Shown piece by piece: positions 7,652 to 10,026 of a DNA stretch of 10,026 nucleotides (positions within the stretch are counted from its first letter, which is position 1; each line of letters starts with the position of its first letter). The notes beneath the pieces were generated by a model. The model did no database searches, was not told where the DNA came from, and saw only the letters and a list, made by a program, of their open reading frames with translations. The DNA is taken from positions 1-10,026 of the forward strand of contig CAYUAI010000123.1 in NCBI GenBank assembly GCA_964442745.1. Reading direction: 5' to 3'. This stretch comes from CAYUAI01 sp964442745. GTDB lineage: Bacteria > Pseudomonadota > Gammaproteobacteria > S012-40. Position numbers and translations under genes: made by a program.

Positions 7652-8119
7652 TTAATGAGGTGTCACTCCGGTCACATTGACACCAAACTCATACACGAGA
7701 TTGCCACCAAGGTAAGCCGTTGACAACAACATCACCAGCCCGAGTAATCCCGCTCCCACAAAAATCCAGGCATTCCTATTTTTCAACGCATGCTTGTGCC
7801 ACAGGGAAATGCCTTGCAGTAAAGTAAGTACACCGAAAATCGCCATCGTCACAAATGCCAGTGTTTCATGCGCCTCTAGCGGCGCTTTAGCAAATCCTGC
7901 ATTGACCGCTGCATCCAGGGCAATATCCCCGAAAATTGCGGCCACCAGTGCAAACACGATACCCATGACTAATGCACAGAAACCCGTCATAACCAGACAG
8001 CCCCGCTCACCGAGATCACCTTGACGCAGCAAAATATATCCGTCAATCATCATCGCCGTAATAAACAACACGATGGGAAAATGTACCAGCATAGGATGGA
8101 TATGTACAATATTAATCAT
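7652..8119 (-). CDS. DUF2231-family integral membrane protein
   Basis: A 155-residue predicted inner-membrane protein of unknown function. From ATG 8119 it begins with the family hallmark HIHPMLVHFPIVLF inside the first membrane helix (about 8-30). Three more hydrophobic segments follow, at about 40-66, 83-104 and 115-138, and it ends with the characteristic STAYLGGNLVYEFGVNV. The length is normal for the family. His residues 6, 8, 13 and about 82 lie at or near membrane segments, and metal or haem binding has been a reasonable guess for such proteins, but nothing here proves it. I prefer ATG 8119 to an upstream GTG/ATG at 8164 because AAGGGG lies about ten bases before it and the family start fits. 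The gene appears monocistronic: 160 bp downstream is a minus-strand terminator, and upstream lie repeats and a MITE that may carry or disturb its promoter. Confidence 0.9.
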   Translation of the reverse strand: MINIVHIHPMLVHFPIVLFITAMMIDGYILLRQGDLGERGCLVMTGFCALVMGIVFALVAAIFGDIALDAAVNAGFAKAPLEAHETLAFVTMAIFGVLTLLQGISLWHKHALKNRNAWIFVGAGLLGLVMLLSTAYLGGNLVYEFGVNVTGVTPH

Positions 8120-8226
8120 GGTTTTTAATCCCCTTCGGTTTGATTCAACCCAAACATTCCACACACTATCCCCGTTAGGGAATGACTAAGAAATGGGCGA
8201 TGCAATTACTTACCCGTTTTGCATCT

Positions 8227-8302
8227 CGGCTTTGTCTCCTGAGTCGCTCTACCTCCTGCCTCCATGCAGTCGGCGGCTTTGTCTCGATAATTGCTCCATG
8301 CA
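8227..8302. repeat. Imperfect tandem duplication (two units)
   Basis: Unit A is 8227-8268 and unit B is 8274-8302. Both begin with CGGCTTTGTCTC (8227-8238 and 8274-8285) and end with CTCCATGCA (8260-8268 and 8294-8302). The middle is 21 bases in unit A and only 8 in unit B. The middle of unit A contains the dispersed repeat shared with 6725-6745. The block lies upstream of the DUF2231 gene and directly abuts the MITE target site. Confidence 0.65.
8246..8266 (-). repeat. Dispersed repeat, copy 2
   Basis: Read on the minus strand it begins CATGGAGGCAGG and ends GTAGAGC, identical at 19 of 21 positions to 6725-6745. It lies inside unit A of the local duplication. Confidence 0.5.
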
Positions 8303-8308
8303 TTATTC

Positions 8309-8440
8309 GTAAGTTTAAATTGATTTCAGAGAACAATAGATGAGTAGCGTGAATTAAGCGTAGCGAATCCACGCCACATAAAGAAAAAAAGAGGTAGCGG
8401 TATTTTTTAATGATTTTTCCTGAAATCAGTTTAAACTTAC
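8309..8440. mobile_element. 132-bp MITE with IS66-type ends
   Basis: Terminal inverted repeats of 21 bp (8309-8329 and 8420-8440) match at 20 of 21 positions and begin GTAAGTTTAAA. They are flanked by a perfect 8-bp direct repeat CATTATTC (8301-8308 and 8441-8448), the footprint of a transposition event. Ends beginning GTAA and 8-bp duplications are known hallmarks of the IS66 family, so an IS66-family transposase elsewhere in the genome is the likely mobiliser; that step is inference. There is no ORF of its own. Inside is an imperfect palindrome GCGTGAATT (8347-8355) / AATCCACGC (8366-8374) around a ten-base loop. It sits about 190 bp upstream of the DUF2231 start. The restored empty site would read ...CCATG-CATTATTC-TATCTCC.... 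Confidence 0.85.
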
Positions 8441-8448
8441 CATTATTC

Positions 8449-8838
8449 TATCTCCTAAATCCCTTTAGTCGTCCTGAGTTGCCTAAAGCACCTACTGTTC
8501 CGTAGCCTTTCCTTAAGCATCGACACCAGCTAACCGGATGTCCGACACAGATAAATTATGAGCGATTGATTCAACGCTGTCTGCTACTTAAGTTACCGAT
8601 AAACGCCAACGGACACGATAAATTTTTCATTCGGCTATCCTACATAGAGATATCGATAAATAAACAGAAAAAATACGCTAAGGAATAACAATTAAGGTCA
8701 GTATATACCCAAACCGTTTTAAATTTAGGTGTTGAGTGCGAGGCCTATTTTTGTCCTGGCGAAGCAAAACGACAAGTAACGGTAATAGCCAGGCTTATTC
8801 GACCATTTACAACGAATGAGCTAATTTGGACAATAACC
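8449..8838. other. Intergenic stretch without recognisable gene
   Basis: No protein-like ORF is present on either strand and I see no RNA-gene pattern. Small dyads occur (CTTTAG/CTAAAG near 8465-8492, CCTGGC/GCCAGG near 8755-8795). The part 8735-8800 has the look of an interspersed intergenic repeat, but no second copy lies in the window to show it. Confidence 0.45.
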
Positions 8839-8839
8839 T

Positions 8840-8869
8840 GTGGGATCAGGCTTCTAAGCCCGCTCCCAC
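8840..8869. repeat. REP-like palindrome after BON gene
   Basis: GTGGGA (8840-8845) pairs with TCCCAC (8864-8869), and inside them GGCTT pairs with AAGCC around a tiny loop. On the minus strand it begins GTGGGAGCGGGCTT, the well-known start of Pseudomonas-type REP sequences. It begins 12 bp after the stop codon of the multi-BON gene, a usual REP position where it can protect the 3' end of the message. There is no T-tract. Confidence 0.6.
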
Positions 8870-8880
8870 CAAAACATCAA

Positions 8881-10026
8881 TTAGTTGCTGCCCCACCAAA
8901 ATGGATAATCATCGTAGTACGGAATATAATCGGGATAGTAGTAAGGATCGTACTGCTCTGGAATATTCCTATCGAACCATTCATTCCATTGATAATTATA
9001 ACCATTCACCGTCAATTGGTTGTCCACCGCCCAAACGCCATCGGTGCGAAGCGCCACACGATCAGCCTCCCGACGCTCGGACCAAGTATGGACATCTCCT
9101 GCTAGGCTAGCAATACCATTGGTTACACTAACCTTAATGTCATTGCGTACAGGCCAAGTGGTCCAGTTCCACTTGAGGCCATTAGTAATATCCTTAGTCA
9201 AAATTTTAGCGTTTTTTAGGCCGGCCTGATGGACAGCGATCCGATTGATTACCCACTTAACCCCAAGCACCCCTGCCGCTACATCTGCAGCATGATATTT
9301 CTCAAACCAGTAATGAACTTCGCCAGTAAGGGTAACCACACCATCCTTAACCTTGTTCTTGAGATCAAAATCCTCCAGTGTATAATCCACCTCAAAATTG
9401 AATATAATGTCATCCTGAATCTGCCAATCGGAACGGGTCTCGGACGTCACCAACAAATTGTTCGTTACGTAGGCCACTCCGACCACATCATTCGCATCCT
9501 GCTCGGCAATTTGCATTTGATAGTAACTGTTAACTGTACCATCCAGCGTAATCGCCCCAAGGTAGGAGCGAATACTGATGTCGGCAGACGTCACGCGTGA
9601 ATCCGCCGCTAGCTCGTCCTTGACAGCACGTTTCAATGCGTCATCTGAAGGCCAAACTGTTTTCTTGCGAGCACCACAATTCTCCCATCCTTCTATTTTT
9701 AGATCACTAACGACACCCTTAACATTCGAAATCCAGCGTACCTTTTGCATGGCACGATCACTTTCGAAGGCACTACCGACCGATCCTATCAGCGTAATAA
9801 TTCCGCCATTGATACCGACCGAGATAGGCAGGCCACTCAGATACACATCACGTTGTAATGCGGCAATAGCGTCATTTTTTATCGTCTGATCACTACGCTC
9901 GGATCGCCAAACGGTAACAAGATTATTCGTTATTTTTTGAACACCGAGAACTTCGCTCGTCAACAATCCCGCCTGCTGCACTTCCCCCCAATTAGCCACC
10001 TCACCCGTGAGGATAACTTGACCATT
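8881..10026 (-). CDS. Multi-BON-domain protein, 5' end outside window
   Basis: The 381 visible residues form at least five BON domains (OsmY-type; usually periplasmic or envelope, often lipid-binding). They are a partial first unit at about 1-39, then about 46-113, 126-194, 201-265 and 275-340. Each has the typical NG.V.LTG.V strand pair and a closing GV..V.N.L: NGQVILTGEV, GGIITLIGSV, GAITLDGTV, DGVVTLTGEV and NGIASLAGDV. The tail (341-381) is rich in Tyr, Pro, Asp and Trp (DPYYYPDYIPYYDDYPFWW). The frame is open to the window end, and the GTG at 9999 falls inside a BON unit, so it is not the start. Any signal peptide is beyond the window. Most BON proteins have one to three copies, so five or more is large. 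A stress or envelope-integrity role is inferred from the family only. The stop is TAA at 8881-8883, followed by a REP-like palindrome. Confidence 0.9.
   Translation of the reverse strand, partial: NGQVILTGEVANWGEVQQAGLLTSEVLGVQKITNNLVTVWRSERSDQTIKNDAIAALQRDVYLSGLPISVGINGGIITLIGSVGSAFESDRAMQKVRWISNVKGVVSDLKIEGWENCGARKKTVWPSDDALKRAVKDELAADSRVTSADISIRSYLGAITLDGTVNSYYQMQIAEQDANDVVGVAYVTNNLLVTSETRSDWQIQDDIIFNFEVDYTLEDFDLKNKVKDGVVTLTGEVHYWFEKYHAADVAAGVLGVKWVINRIAVHQAGLKNAKILTKDITNGLKWNWTTWPVRNDIKVSVTNGIASLAGDVHTWSERREADRVALRTDGVWAVDNQLTVNGYNYQWNEWFDRNIPEQYDPYYYPDYIPYYDDYPFWWGSN

Noticed and set aside
8155..8184. CATTCC/GGAATG dyad in the DUF2231 leader as an operator
   Set aside because: Only 6 bp with an 18-base spacer; not distinguishable from chance.
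8175..8372. 65-aa minus-strand ORF upstream of the DUF2231 gene
   Set aside because: It crosses from the MITE into the local duplication, so it is made of repeat sequence and not a gene.
9229..9600. 123-aa plus-strand ORF opposite the BON gene
   Set aside because: Antisense shadow of a clear multi-domain coding sequence.
1..10026. CRISPR array, tRNA, rRNA or phage genes
   Set aside because: No regularly spaced repeats, cloverleaf patterns or phage-like proteins were seen on either strand.

Overview
This is a moderately AT-rich bacterial window, most likely from a gammaproteobacterium. I infer this from the kinds of protein present (a multi-PAS GGDEF-EAL regulator, a DUF2231 membrane protein, a multi-BON envelope protein), the mix of insertion sequences and a REP-like palindrome. 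Nothing in the window fixes the genus. It is accessory, IS-scarred sequence next to ordinary chromosomal genes.

Bases 1-3300 are an insertion-sequence graveyard. In order there are: the C-terminal part of a decayed IS1634-family transposase (+); a truncated ADP-ribosyltransferase-like gene and the stub of a small gene directly upstream of it (both -); an almost complete but inactivated ISAzo13-family element whose two ends I can place from a 36-bp imperfect inverted repeat (1491-1526 and 2714-2749); and the DDE half of an IS630-family transposase (+) carrying two in-frame stops. The ART-like gene and its stub look like the wreck of a two-gene, toxin-antitoxin-like operon caught between two mobile elements.

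Bases 3309-6095 (-) hold the main intact gene: a cytosolic cyclic-di-GMP enzyme with four PAS domains followed by a GGDEF domain (motif and inhibitory RxxD site intact) and an EAL domain (catalytic residues intact). A possible small membrane-protein ORF lies just upstream of it, preceded by a 76-bp fold-back.

Bases about 6483-7440 have no convincing gene. A minus-strand intrinsic terminator at 7441-7487 probably ends the transcript of the DUF2231 membrane-protein gene (7652-8119, -). Upstream of that gene is a repeat-rich stretch: an internally duplicated segment (8227-8302), part of which recurs in inverted orientation near 6725, then a 132-bp MITE (8309-8440) with 21-bp terminal inverted repeats starting GTAAG and a perfect 8-bp target duplication, which fits mobilisation by an IS66-family transposase.

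Bases 8881-10026 (-) are the 3' part of a gene for a protein of at least five BON domains with an unusual aromatic, proline-rich tail. Its 5' end is outside the window. A REP-like palindrome lies just after its stop codon.
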